Positions 7,807 to 16,894 of a stretch of 64,000 bases of DNA are shown here, piece by piece (the first letter of the stretch is position 1; each line of letters begins with the position of its first letter). A model generated the notes under the pieces. That model saw nothing but the letters and a program-made list of their open reading frames with translations. It did no database searches and was not told the origin of the DNA. Made by a program: the position numbers and the translations under genes. The DNA lies in the NCBI GenBank assembly GCA_964196155.1, contig CAXMRP010000061.1:1-64000 (forward strand). The letters run 5' to 3'. This DNA comes from CAXMRP01 sp964196155 (GTDB lineage: Bacteria > Pseudomonadota > Alphaproteobacteria > Rhizobiales > Afifellaceae).

Positions 7807-9564
7807 ATGCGCCGTCTCCTCGTCGCACTGCTGGTTGTTGTTGTCCTTGCCGTGGCGGGATTGCTTGCAGTGCCGTTCCTGATCTCCGATGACATGCTGC
7901 GTGGGCGGCTGGCCGAGCAAATTGCCTCGGTCACCGGGCGGGACGTATCGCTGGGCGGCGAGCCGGTTGTCCGCTTCTTTCCGGAGATCCGGGTCACCGT
8001 CAATGATATCGCCATCGCCGGCCCACCGGAGATGGTTGACGCCGATGTGCTGACGATGAAATCGCTGACCGGGATTGTGCGCCTGCTGCCGCTGATCATC
8101 GGCCGGGTGGAATTCCGCTCCTTCAATCTCGAGCAACCCGTGGTGCGACTGATCCGCGACAAGGAAAACCGCCGGAACTGGCATTTCGATTCCGGAGCGG
8201 CGGCGTTGCAACTGGCATTTTCCGGCGATGTGCTTCTGGGCCGGTTCGAGCTCAGCGACGGTATGGTGATCTATGAGGACCGGTCTGAGGGGAAGTTGGA
8301 GCGATTTGAGAATCTCAACCTGATCGCCAGCTGGCCATCGATCCGCAACCCGGTGACCCTAGACGGATCGCTGACCTGGAACGGCGAAGCCATGACGATC
8401 GAGGCGGCGATCGACAACCCGTTTGACCTGATCCGGGGCCGGCCAACGCCAGCGCGGGCCAATTTGACTTCATCACCGCTGACCGTGGCGTTCGACGGCC
8501 AGGCCTTCAAGCTGGAGCCGGCGGAACTTTCCGGCGCCTTCGATATTGCCATGCCTTCGCTGCGGCGGTTTAGCGAGTGGATCGGCGCGGACATGCCCGA
8601 TGGACCGGTGCTTGGTCAAACCCGGCTTGCCGGCACCGCGCGGTTTCAGCGCCAGACCTTTTCCATTACCGATGCGCAGTTTGAGCTCGGCGAGAATGTC
8701 GCAACCGGCGCGTTGCGGATCGCGTTTGAAGATGTCCCGCGGCTTGACGGCACGCTGGCCTTTTCGGCCCTTGATCTTTCACCGCCGGCTGCCACCGCAG
8801 TATTAGTAGAGGGCACCGGGCCGGGCGCTCCTTCGCCAACCACACAATTTGCGACCGAATGGCTCAGCGCGCTCAACGCCGATATCCGCATTTCCGCCGG
8901 AACGGTAAAAGCCGGGGCAATGGATTTGAGCGACACTGCCGCCTCGCTCATCCTCAACAACGAACTGCTGACAATCGGTTTGGCGCAATCGACATTTTAT
9001 GGCGGAGATCTGAGTGGCAACATCACCTATCGCCAGGCCGACGCCAATGGCGGCGCCGCCATCTCGGCGCAGATGCGGGCGGTCGGGTTTGATGTTGCCG
9101 GCGTGGCGTCGTTGCTTACCGATGCTGGCAATTATGAGGGCGTGGCGACGACCACCGCGAATGTCGAAACTGCCGGGTCGACGCTTGCCGAATTGATTGG
9201 CAACCTCGACGGGACAACCCGGTTTCGTGCGCAAAATGGCAGCCTGCCCGGCGTCGATCTCAACAAACTTGCCCGTGCGCTGGCCGCCGGCGAACCACCG
9301 CCGGGCATCGCGGCCGGTGATGCCACGGCGTTTGACCAGCTTGAGAGCGACATGGTGTTTGGCGGTCATGCCGCGCTTGTCGAAAAAACCATAATCACCG
9401 CGGCCAATCAGGAAACGGTTTTTGCCGGATCGATCGGCCTGATCGATGGCCGCCTTGATCTGTCGGCGTTCATGCGCACCGGCGAAGCCAACAGTCTGCA
9501 ATTTCCGTTTGAAATGGCCGGCACTATCGTCCAGCCGACCTTTATCTTCGCCCGCACCAACTAA
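7807..9564 (+). CDS. AsmA-family envelope protein
   Basis: A 585-residue protein with an N-terminal membrane anchor (about residues 1-25, mostly Leu/Val) followed by a periplasmic AsmA-like beta-rich body. The N-terminal part shows the AsmA pattern of a 'GRDVSLGG' segment, 'FFPEIRVTVNDIAIAGP', and an 'LLPLIIGRVEFRSFNLEQP' strand. The C-terminal AsmA_2 region has LDGTTRFRAQNGSLPGVDLN. Members take part in phospholipid or outer-membrane biogenesis as bridge-like proteins related to TamB. The ATG at 7807 has GGAAGG upstream; an ATG at 7792 and a GTG at 7804 are alternatives. The open frame extends much further upstream, but that part is antisense to aacS. Confidence 0.85.
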   Translation: MRRLLVALLVVVVLAVAGLLAVPFLISDDMLRGRLAEQIASVTGRDVSLGGEPVVRFFPEIRVTVNDIAIAGPPEMVDADVLTMKSLTGIVRLLPLIIGRVEFRSFNLEQPVVRLIRDKENRRNWHFDSGAAALQLAFSGDVLLGRFELSDGMVIYEDRSEGKLERFENLNLIASWPSIRNPVTLDGSLTWNGEAMTIEAAIDNPFDLIRGRPTPARANLTSSPLTVAFDGQAFKLEPAELSGAFDIAMPSLRRFSEWIGADMPDGPVLGQTRLAGTARFQRQTFSITDAQFELGENVATGALRIAFEDVPRLDGTLAFSALDLSPPAATAVLVEGTGPGAPSPTTQFATEWLSALNADIRISAGTVKAGAMDLSDTAASLILNNELLTIGLAQSTFYGGDLSGNITYRQADANGGAAISAQMRAVGFDVAGVASLLTDAGNYEGVATTTANVETAGSTLAELIGNLDGTTRFRAQNGSLPGVDLNKLARALAAGEPPPGIAAGDATAFDQLESDMVFGGHAALVEKTIITAANQETVFAGSIGLIDGRLDLSAFMRTGEANSLQFPFEMAGTIVQPTFIFARTN

Positions 9565-9578
9565 GTAGATTTGCCGGG

Positions 9579-11063
9579 TCAGACGGTCTCATAGTGGGCC
9601 AGACCGATCAGATCGTCCCGGAAGGCGGCGGGCTCGGTGGCCGACGGGCTGGTACGGGCCGGGCAATCGGTGCGTTCGCACAGCCGGCAGGTCACGCCGA
9701 CCGGCCGCGAAATTGCAGCATCGGAATTGGCGCTTCGCGTCGAGGCTTGCCCATCGCCGGCGCTGGCGAATGCAATCATTGTCACGATCGCCGGCGGCTT
9801 GTCGTGGGCACCGGCCAGCATGGTGCGTTGCGCGGTTGTCACCGTGTCGAATGTGCGGCCATCGGGGAAGGTGACCGAACGGCCGGCAATCTCATCCGGC
9901 GGCGGAGCATCGAACAACGGCAATTGTCCGCATGGATTGCCAAACCGGGCAAAGGGGAAGCGGGCAGTGTCACGCTGACTGCCGGGTACCCGGTTGAGCA
10001 CCGTGCCGGCGGCATCGACAGTCAACAAAAACGCCGGTGCCCCGGGCCCGCCGCTGCCGCCCACCGCGGCAAGCCGGGCCATCACCCGCGCCGGTGACAG
10101 GGTGTTGCGCCGGGAAAGCGCGGCAATATCAGGCACGGTGTCTGTGGCCAACCGCTGCAATCGCATTGCCGGCAACAAGACCGCGGCGGCCATCCGGCGG
10201 CAATAGACGGTGCGGCACAGGCGCCGCGCTTCGGGATCGTCAAGCCCTGCGCCATCAGTCAACAGGTCAAGGCATTGCCGCTCGGCCATGGCGACAAGCT
10301 GGATGGCGGCAAAGAAGGGCCGCTCGATCAGCGGTAGCCGCTCTGACAAATAGAGCCGCATGGCATGGCGATCGAAGCGCGACAGTTCCGCCGGCATCGT
10401 ATCAACCGGCAGGATCCGCACATCGATGTGATGGTCGCGGGCCAGCGCCGCCTTGATTGCCCCGAACGGATCATCGCGCGGGACAAGGCTTGCTGCCAGT
10501 TCATCGGCTGTGGCTTCCAGATCGGCAAACCACGGACCCTCGGTCTCGAACCAGCCCATGACCCGGTCATGGGGCGACAGCGCCGCGGTAACGCCGGTAC
10601 CGGCAACCGGCTTGTCCGGCGAATTATCCTGTTGCAATTCTGCTGGCAAATCTGCGGTCAGGCCAGCCATATCCCGGGACAGGTCCGTCAGGCGGGCGAG
10701 GGTTTCGCGATAGGCGCGATGCAGCTTGGTGATTGCGATGCCGACATTGGGCGCGGCGTCGGCCACTTCGCCCAGCTCGTCGGTTGACGGCAGTTCGGCG
10801 GCCAGCAGCGGATCGGTGAAAATCGCTTTCAGTTCGTCAAGGCGGGCGCCGGCGTCGGCGCTGTGAAGCTCGGAGATATCGAAATCAAAGGCCGATGAGA
10901 GTTTGAGGATGACCTGAACGGTCAGCGGCCGCTGATTGCGCTCGATCAGGTTGAGATAGCTCGCCGATATGCCGATCTCGGTGGCCATTTGCGACTGGGT
11001 GCGACCAAGGCGGGTGCGGAAGCGGCGCAAACGCGGTCCGGCGAATATTTTCTGCTCAGCCAA
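9579..11063 (-). CDS. XRE-family regulator of the RamB/ScfR type (short-chain fatty acyl regulator)
   Basis: A 494-residue cytoplasmic regulator. An N-terminal Cro/CI helix-turn-helix (QMATEIGISASYLNLIERNQ, about residues 23-42) is followed by an IrrE/ImmA-like middle domain. The C-terminal DUF2083-type segment contains CRLCERTDCPARTSP, a conserved Cys cluster. Proteins of this kind (RamB in Corynebacterium, ScfR types in proteobacteria) sense acetyl- or propionyl-CoA status and control glyoxylate or methylcitrate genes. Its position divergent from aceA fits control of isocitrate lyase. The start is uncertain: TTG at 11063 follows a GAGGGCGG ribosome site, and another TTG at 11087 is possible. 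The ImmA HExxH motif is not evident, so it is probably not a protease. Confidence 0.85.
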   Translation of the reverse strand: MAEQKIFAGPRLRRFRTRLGRTQSQMATEIGISASYLNLIERNQRPLTVQVILKLSSAFDFDISELHSADAGARLDELKAIFTDPLLAAELPSTDELGEVADAAPNVGIAITKLHRAYRETLARLTDLSRDMAGLTADLPAELQQDNSPDKPVAGTGVTAALSPHDRVMGWFETEGPWFADLEATADELAASLVPRDDPFGAIKAALARDHHIDVRILPVDTMPAELSRFDRHAMRLYLSERLPLIERPFFAAIQLVAMAERQCLDLLTDGAGLDDPEARRLCRTVYCRRMAAAVLLPAMRLQRLATDTVPDIAALSRRNTLSPARVMARLAAVGGSGGPGAPAFLLTVDAAGTVLNRVPGSQRDTARFPFARFGNPCGQLPLFDAPPPDEIAGRSVTFPDGRTFDTVTTAQRTMLAGAHDKPPAIVTMIAFASAGDGQASTRSANSDAAISRPVGVTCRLCERTDCPARTSPSATEPAAFRDDLIGLAHYETV

Positions 11064-11154
11064 CGCCCCGCCCTCTTTTGAAAACAAACCGACCCGGCCG
11101 GTCGAACTTCGCTCATCGTATCATATTTTACAAGATTTACAATATTATCAAAAC

Positions 11155-11170
11155 CGATTTTCAGAAATCG
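11155..11170. promoter_or_regulatory. Perfect inverted repeat in the regulator/aceA intergenic region
   Basis: CGATTT-TCAG-AAATCG is a perfect 6-4-6 palindrome in the 262-base AT-rich gap between the ScfR-type regulator and aceA. A second candidate, TTTGCCAAA at 11260-11268, resembles the TTTGCAAA-type sites known for RamB. Either could be an operator. The function is inferred from position only. Confidence 0.35.
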
Positions 11171-11325
11171 ACAATGTGACCATAATCCACTTAATTCCTT
11201 TGATCTGTAGCTTTATCGCTCAGCAGTTTTTTGTAATATTCTGTCAACGCTGATGGCGATTTGCCAAACGCACATTAATTTACATCGACATCCTCCCAGG
11301 ATAAAACGCGTTGGAGACTACAACC

Positions 11326-12639
11326 ATGCCGTTCAAGGAACTGACACCGGGTGCGCCTGCCGGCCGCTATGAGAATATCACCCGCCCTTACACGCCGGAC
11401 GATGTTCGGCGGTTGCGCGGTTCGCTGCCGATCCGCCACACGCTGGCCGAACATGGCGCCAACCGGTTGTGGGAATTGTTGCACACCGAAGATTTTGTCA
11501 ACACGCTTGGCGCGATGACCGGCAATCAGGCGATGCAGCAGGTGCGGGCCGGGCTGAAGGCGATCTACCTGTCCGGCTGGCAGGTTGCGGCTGATTCCAA
11601 CCAGGCCGGCGCGATGTATCCGGATCAATCGCTCTATCCGGCCAATTCCGGTCCCGAACTGGCGAAGCGGATCAACCGCACCTTGCAGCGGGCCGACCAG
11701 ATCGAGACCGCCGAGGGCAAGGGCCTATCCGTCGACACCTGGTATGCGCCGATCATCGCCGATGCCGAGGCCGGATTTGGTGGATCGCTCAATGCCTATG
11801 AACTGATGAAGGCCTATATCGAGGCGGGCGCGGCGGGCGTTCACTTCGAGGACCAGCTGGCATCGGAGAAAAAATGCGGCCATCTGGGTGGCAAGGTGTT
11901 GATCCCGACAGCCCAGCACATCCGCAATCTGACCGCCGCGCGGCTGGCCGCCGATGTGATGGGTGTTACCACGCTAGTGATCTGCCGCACCGATGCGGAC
12001 GCGGCCAATTTGCTGACGTCCGACATCGACGAGCGCGATCAGCCGTTTGTCGACTATGACGCCGGCCGCACACCGGAAGGATTTTTCAGGGTTCGCGGCG
12101 GTATGGAATCCTGCGTGGCGCGAGCCGTTTCCTACGCACCCTACAGCGATCTGATCTGGTGCGAGACCTCCAAGCCCGATCTGGAACAGGCACGGGTATT
12201 TGCCGAAGGGGTGCACAAGCACCATCCGGGCAAGATGCTGGCCTACAATTGTTCGCCCTCGTTCAACTGGGAAAAGAACCTCGACGCCAGCACCATCGCA
12301 AAATTCCAGCGTGAGCTGGGCGCCATGGGCTACAAGTTCCAGTTCATCACACTGGCCGGGTTTCACCAGCTCAATTTCGGCATGTTCGAACTGGCGCGGG
12401 ACTACAAAGAGCGGCAGATGGCAGCCTATTCGGAGTTGCAGCAGGCGGAATTCAGCGCCGAAGAAAACGGCTATACCGCCACCCGGCACCAGCGCGAAGT
12501 GGGCACCGGTTATTTCGATGCTGTGGCCGAGGCAATTTCCGGCGGCGCTTCATCGACGACAGCCATGGGCGGCTCCACGGAAGCAGCGCAATTCGCCGTC
12601 GGCGATCAGGACAATCAATCCACCTCCCAAGCGGCCTGA
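11326..12639 (+). CDS. aceA: Isocitrate lyase
   Basis: Cleaves isocitrate to glyoxylate and succinate, the first step of the glyoxylate shunt, needed for growth on acetate, fatty acids and ketone bodies. The 437 residues match the proteobacterial enzyme. The active-site loop is present as SEKKCGHLGGKVL, with the catalytic Cys in KKCGH. Other conserved parts are LSGWQVAAD near the N-terminus, PIIADAEAGFGG for Mg binding and YNCSPSFNW near the C-terminus. The ATG at 11326 has GGAG about 12 bases upstream; an in-frame TTG at 11311 is unlikely to be the start. The divergent RamB/ScfR-type gene is the likely regulator. No malate synthase gene is in the window. Confidence 0.97.
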   Translation: MPFKELTPGAPAGRYENITRPYTPDDVRRLRGSLPIRHTLAEHGANRLWELLHTEDFVNTLGAMTGNQAMQQVRAGLKAIYLSGWQVAADSNQAGAMYPDQSLYPANSGPELAKRINRTLQRADQIETAEGKGLSVDTWYAPIIADAEAGFGGSLNAYELMKAYIEAGAAGVHFEDQLASEKKCGHLGGKVLIPTAQHIRNLTAARLAADVMGVTTLVICRTDADAANLLTSDIDERDQPFVDYDAGRTPEGFFRVRGGMESCVARAVSYAPYSDLIWCETSKPDLEQARVFAEGVHKHHPGKMLAYNCSPSFNWEKNLDASTIAKFQRELGAMGYKFQFITLAGFHQLNFGMFELARDYKERQMAAYSELQQAEFSAEENGYTATRHQREVGTGYFDAVAEAISGGASSTTAMGGSTEAAQFAVGDQDNQSTSQAA

Positions 12640-12685
12640 CGGCCACAATACCAGACTGGCGACCAATTCTCGAAAGGAACATCAC

Positions 12686-12928
12686 ATGGTCAAGGCAAAG
12701 GTCAAGGAACGCACCCGGGCGCAGGAAGATGCGCTGGCGCCGGCAATGAGCAAGGACCAGCAAGCAGCGATCCGTATGCTCGGAAACGAACTGCACCGGC
12801 TCAATCAGGCCGTCATAACTTGCGTGGAAAACGGCCTGTCGGTCGAACTTCAGCGTACCGCCCGCCACCATGCGGACGGCGGCTTCTGGGGCGATCTGCT
12901 GGTTCCGATCATCGTCAAACAGCAATAG
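12686..12928 (+). CDS. Small conserved-looking hypothetical protein behind aceA
   Basis: An 80-residue ORF beginning 46 bases after aceA, with a good AAGGA ribosome site seven bases before the ATG. It is charged at the N-terminus (VKAKVKERTRAQED), followed by a predicted amphipathic helix (QAAIRMLGNELHRLNQAVI) and a C-terminal hydrophobic end. It has no signal peptide or known motif. The close spacing suggests cotranscription with aceA, so it may belong to glyoxylate metabolism, but no function can be assigned. Confidence 0.65.
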   Translation: MVKAKVKERTRAQEDALAPAMSKDQQAAIRMLGNELHRLNQAVITCVENGLSVELQRTARHHADGGFWGDLLVPIIVKQQ

Positions 12929-13042
12929 CTGTTTTGGCCCTTTCGCAAGGGCGGCTGAAGGAAATCGAAAATCTGCAGGTAAATGCGGGTTCGGCGGTGA
13001 CCACCGCCGGGCCCGTTTGCATCGCGGCGCGCAACCGGCGAG

Positions 13043-13813
13043 TTACAGATCCTTTTCGGAGCCGGCATTCACGACGCCGGCGATCTGCCAGCTGGGGCGG
13101 GCAGCCATGCGATCGCAATAGAGGGCAATGTGCCGGTTGGCATTGCCGGTCCACCAGGGTTGCAACCCGTGAAGCCGGAAACGGGCGAGCGCGGCGGTGG
13201 CGAAACTGTCGGCCAGCGTATAGTGGGATGCGGCAACGAATTCGTTTTCTTCAAACGCCGCATTGAGCTGTCCGACCAGCGCTTCGGCCTGCGCCAAATG
13301 GCCAGCCACGGCCTCCTTGTCGACAAGGATTTTCTGAAATCTTGCATTGCCATCGATGCGGCTTTGCAAAAGCCCGGCACGCTCGGGATGGGCGGCAAGA
13401 AGGCCTTTCAAAAATTTTCCGCGGGCGATGATCGTCGGATCGATCGAGCCGTCCGATGTGCGCCGTGAATAGAGCAGCACACCATAGTGCAGCCCCATGA
13501 TGTCATGCATCAGCGCATCCATTGCCTTGGCGGCGGCCGGATCGGCCGGGGTCAGCGCCGGGCCATCAAAATCAGCATCGATCCGGTGCACGATGCGGAT
13601 CGTGTCGGTAATAATCTCCTCGCCGAGGCGCAAAGTCGGGACAACGGCACGGGGGTTGAGCGCGGTGTACCAGGGCTCGAACTGTTCGGCCTTGTCCATG
13701 ATATCGATGGTCTGGCGGTCGAACTCGATGTCCTTTTCAACCAGGGCCAACCGGGTCATCTGGCAACAAATGGAACCGGGGTGATCGTAAAGAAGTGGTT
13801 TTTGCTCGCTCAT
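13043..13813 (-). CDS. Glutathione S-transferase family protein
   Basis: A 256-residue cytoplasmic protein with a thioredoxin-fold N-terminal GST domain. LYDHPGSICCQMTRLAL replaces the usual Ser/Cys catalytic start of helix 1, and LNPRAVVPTL is the cis-Pro glutathione-binding loop. A helical C-terminal domain follows (about residues 90-230, with YTLADSFATAALARF). It would conjugate or reduce electrophiles with glutathione; the substrate is unknown. The ATG at 13813 is preferred over an upstream GTG at 13834, although no strong ribosome site is visible. It lies alone, divergent from the cyclase gene. Confidence 0.85.
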   Translation of the reverse strand: MSEQKPLLYDHPGSICCQMTRLALVEKDIEFDRQTIDIMDKAEQFEPWYTALNPRAVVPTLRLGEEIITDTIRIVHRIDADFDGPALTPADPAAAKAMDALMHDIMGLHYGVLLYSRRTSDGSIDPTIIARGKFLKGLLAAHPERAGLLQSRIDGNARFQKILVDKEAVAGHLAQAEALVGQLNAAFEENEFVAASHYTLADSFATAALARFRLHGLQPWWTGNANRHIALYCDRMAARPSWQIAGVVNAGSEKDL

Positions 13814-14042
13814 TAGATCGCAGTGTAGTGTCACTGCGCGAAAATCCGAAACTCAATTTTTTTTACAAAGGGCTGGCGGTATTGCTGTGGCCAACAATCT
13901 CGCCTAGGCCCTGTCTTCGCGGAACGCGGCCCGTTACAATAGTGGGTTCACACTGCCCTGCACCAGCAGTTTGAAAAAACCGGGTCTTGCAGTGACTGGG
14001 AAAACTCTCGCGTGAAACAGTCCAATCAAGGATAATTCATCA

Positions 14043-15899
14043 ATGAGCGATCCGCTTCACAGGCGCCGGAAACGGTTCGGCACGTTCCCCATCACCTTGA
14101 CGCTAGCGACTAGCATCGGGCTGCTCGTGGCGATCGCAGTATTTGCCGAAATGGCCATCGGCTTTTCATCAAGCCGCAAGAATACGCTCAGCCTGCTCAA
14201 CCAGAAATCCGTGATGATGATGAGCGTGATTGAGACCGGGGTGCGTAATCATCTCGATCCGGCGGCCAACCAGCTGGCCCATTTGCAAAGTCTGATCGAT
14301 GCCGGCCTGCTTGATCCGGACAATCGCGAAGAATTGTCCGACGTTATCGCCGGGGCGCTGGCGGCGGCGCCACAGATCAGCGGCATATCCTACTGGAATA
14401 CGGACTTGCAGCAGACCATTGCGCTATTGGACGAAAGCGGCCAGCCAAAAATTCAACATGCAGACAGGCGTGGCAACCGCGAATTTATCACACTGTTGCG
14501 TCAGGCCGAGGCGGCTGGCAGTCAATTCTGGGGCGATCTGGCCTATGATGATGAGACTTTGGTCAATGTGGTTCGGCCGATATATCGCGATGGTGCATTC
14601 ATTGGTGTTGCCGGCGCGGCGGTGACAATGCCGGAACTGTCGCGGCTGATGGAGCGTGTTGGCGAGGTATTCGAAGCCACAGCGTTTATCCGCTATGGCA
14701 CAGAGCACATTCTGGCCCATCCGTTCCTGTCGACCGCGCACCCCGACCTGTCGGCGGCAACCCCGGTGATCGCACTGGCGCGGGTCGGTGACATATTGCT
14801 TGCCAATATCGAAAAAGCCCGGCCGGTACCCGGATTTGAGAGTGCAGAACTGGAGGGTGTCAGGGTCTCGGAAATCGATGTATTTGGTGACGTGAGCATA
14901 ATTTTCACCCGCCATATACAAGACTACGGAACGGTGCCCTGGATACTGGGCGCACATGTGCCGGTGGATCTGGTCGATGATGAACTGTCGCGACTGGTGG
15001 GCGCGGCGCTGGCCGGCTTCGGGGTCTTTCTGATTTCGGTGATCGCCGCCATATTTCTGGGGCACGCCATTGCCCGGCCGGTAAAACGGGCTGCAGCGGG
15101 GGCGGCCCAGATCGCCGGTCTGGAGCTTACCGACGTAAAACCGTTGCAATCGAGTTTCATCCGCGAACTTTCCGAACAGGCGGACGCCTTCAACATGATG
15201 TTGAAGGGGCTCAAATGGTTTGAAACCTATGTGCCAAAGACGCTGGTCAACCGGTTGATCCGTCGCGATGACGCCGCTGCGATCCAGTCGCAGGAGCTGG
15301 AATTGACACTGATGTTTACCGACATTGTCGGCTTCACCAGTCTGTCGGAGCCGCTGCCGGCGAACGCGGTGGCGGATCTTTTGAATCACCATCTGGGGCT
15401 GGTCGCGGCGTGTGTGGAAGCCGAAGGCGGCACCATCGACAAATTTATTGGCGACGCGGTGATGGCCTTTTGGGGGGCGCCGGACCCACAGGATGATCAT
15501 GCGCTGCGGGCGGCACGAGCGGCACAGGCCATTGACGCCGCGCTCAGCGCCGACAATGTCCAACGGGTCGCTGAAGGCCTGACCCCGATCCGCATCCGCA
15601 TCGGCGTGCACACGGGCAAAGTGGTTGTCGGCAATATCGGCGCGCCGGGCCGGATCAACTACACGATCGTCGGCGATGCGGTGAATACGGGCCAGCGGAT
15701 CGAGGCGTTGGCCAAGGAATTTGATGATGGCAGCGCGTCGGCGATTGTGGTGTTCAGCGAGCAGACCGTGTCGCACCTTGCCGATGCGGTGATACCGGTG
15801 ACAAGCCTTGGCGCCTTTCCAATCCGCGGCCGCAGCGAAACGGTCAATCTATATCGCCTGACTGATGATGGTGCGGTGGCGCGGCCGGATTCCCAGTGA
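14043..15899 (+). CDS. Membrane class III adenylate/guanylate cyclase with periplasmic Cache-like sensor and HAMP
   Basis: A 618-residue receptor cyclase. A first membrane helix at about 15-40 is followed by a periplasmic region with Cache-like features (NVVRPIYRDGAFIGVAGAAV, about 180-200). A second helix lies at about 318-340, then a HAMP linker and a cytoplasmic CYCc domain from about 420. The catalytic domain has LMFTDIVGFTSLSE (first metal Asp), DKFIGDAVMAFWGAP with the purine-contacting Lys, and NYTIVGDAVNTGQRIE with the matching Asp, so it should make cAMP. The signal sensed is unknown. The following transporter gene overlaps its stop codon, indicating translational coupling. Confidence 0.9.
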   Translation: MSDPLHRRRKRFGTFPITLTLATSIGLLVAIAVFAEMAIGFSSSRKNTLSLLNQKSVMMMSVIETGVRNHLDPAANQLAHLQSLIDAGLLDPDNREELSDVIAGALAAAPQISGISYWNTDLQQTIALLDESGQPKIQHADRRGNREFITLLRQAEAAGSQFWGDLAYDDETLVNVVRPIYRDGAFIGVAGAAVTMPELSRLMERVGEVFEATAFIRYGTEHILAHPFLSTAHPDLSAATPVIALARVGDILLANIEKARPVPGFESAELEGVRVSEIDVFGDVSIIFTRHIQDYGTVPWILGAHVPVDLVDDELSRLVGAALAGFGVFLISVIAAIFLGHAIARPVKRAAAGAAQIAGLELTDVKPLQSSFIRELSEQADAFNMMLKGLKWFETYVPKTLVNRLIRRDDAAAIQSQELELTLMFTDIVGFTSLSEPLPANAVADLLNHHLGLVAACVEAEGGTIDKFIGDAVMAFWGAPDPQDDHALRAARAAQAIDAALSADNVQRVAEGLTPIRIRIGVHTGKVVVGNIGAPGRINYTIVGDAVNTGQRIEALAKEFDDGSASAIVVFSEQTVSHLADAVIPVTSLGAFPIRGRSETVNLYRLTDDGAVARPDSQ

Positions 15900-16822
15900 G
15901 CGTGTCTGACATGCCGCGCGAAGGCGGGTCTGACTGCGAACCGACCGACAGCGAACCGAAAAACCAACCGGTCAAGGCGGCCATCTGGGTCATCGGCGCG
16001 ATGGCGTCGTTTTCCAGCATGGCGATTGCCGGACGGGAAGTCTCGGTCGAACTGAATACGTTCGAGTTGATGCTGTTCCGCTCGCTTATCGGCATCGTCA
16101 TTGTGGTCAGCATTGGCGCCTGGTTTGGCCGGCTCGGACAGGTGCGCACCAAACGCATCGGCCTGCACATTGTCCGCAATATCTTTCACTTTGCTGGCCA
16201 GAACCTGTGGTTTTATGCCATCGCGCTGGTCCCGTTTGCGCAATTGTTCGCGCTGGAATTCACATCGCCGCTGTGGGTGGCGCTGTTAGCGCCGTTCGTG
16301 CTGGCCGAACGGATGACGGCGACCCGCATACTGGCGGCGCTGATCGGCTTTGTCGGCATCCTGCTGATCGCGCGTCCGGACGCCATGGCGCTCAGCCCGG
16401 GGATTATCGCCGCCGGCCTTTGCGCCATCGGCTTTGCCGGATCGGTGATCGGCACCAAGATCCTGTCCCGCACCGAGACGACGCTGTCGATCCTGTTCTG
16501 GCTGACGATTATCCAGGCCGGGCTGGGGGTTATCTTTGCCAGCCTTGATGGCGGTATTTCGCTGCCGTCCCTGTCTGCCCTGCCGTGGATTGTGCTGGTG
16601 GGGTGCGCCGGACTTTTTGCCCATTTCTGCCTGACCAACGCATTGCGGCTGGCGCCGGCGACGATCGTGGCGCCGCTGGATTTTGGGCGATTACCGATCA
16701 TCGCGGTGATCGGGCTTGTTTTTTACAATGAACCGTTGAGCCTGTTCGTGTTCGCCGGCGCAGCACTGGTATTTGGTGCCAACTTCCTCAATATTTGGTC
16801 CGAACAGCGGCGGATTGGCTAA
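15896..16822 (+). CDS. EamA/DMT-superfamily transporter
   Basis: A 308-residue inner-membrane protein with about ten hydrophobic segments forming two EamA repeats, as in the drug/metabolite exporters (RhaT/YdcZ group). The first repeat includes FHFAGQNLWFYAIALVPFAQ and the second APATIVAPLDFGRLPIIAVI, both typical of the family. The substrate cannot be predicted. The GTG start overlaps the cyclase stop (GTGA), so the two are likely translated together. Whether the cyclase senses the transported compound is speculation. An acidic, likely disordered stretch of about 25 residues precedes the first helix. Confidence 0.85.
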   Translation: MSVSDMPREGGSDCEPTDSEPKNQPVKAAIWVIGAMASFSSMAIAGREVSVELNTFELMLFRSLIGIVIVVSIGAWFGRLGQVRTKRIGLHIVRNIFHFAGQNLWFYAIALVPFAQLFALEFTSPLWVALLAPFVLAERMTATRILAALIGFVGILLIARPDAMALSPGIIAAGLCAIGFAGSVIGTKILSRTETTLSILFWLTIIQAGLGVIFASLDGGISLPSLSALPWIVLVGCAGLFAHFCLTNALRLAPATIVAPLDFGRLPIIAVIGLVFYNEPLSLFVFAGAALVFGANFLNIWSEQRRIG

Positions 16823-16894
16823 CCGGCTTTTCAACGGACGCCGATTCGGCGATAACAGCCAATCAAGCATAACCGGGCACAGGCGGAGTGTATC

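Noticed and set aside
14424..15776. 450-codon minus-strand frame across the first cyclase gene
   Set aside because: Antisense shadow in GC-rich DNA; no protein-family features, and the plus strand has all cyclase motifs.
15896..16822. Assigning the EamA transporter as a cAMP-related exporter because it is coupled to the cyclase
   Set aside because: Translational coupling alone says nothing about substrate; the family exports many unrelated compounds.
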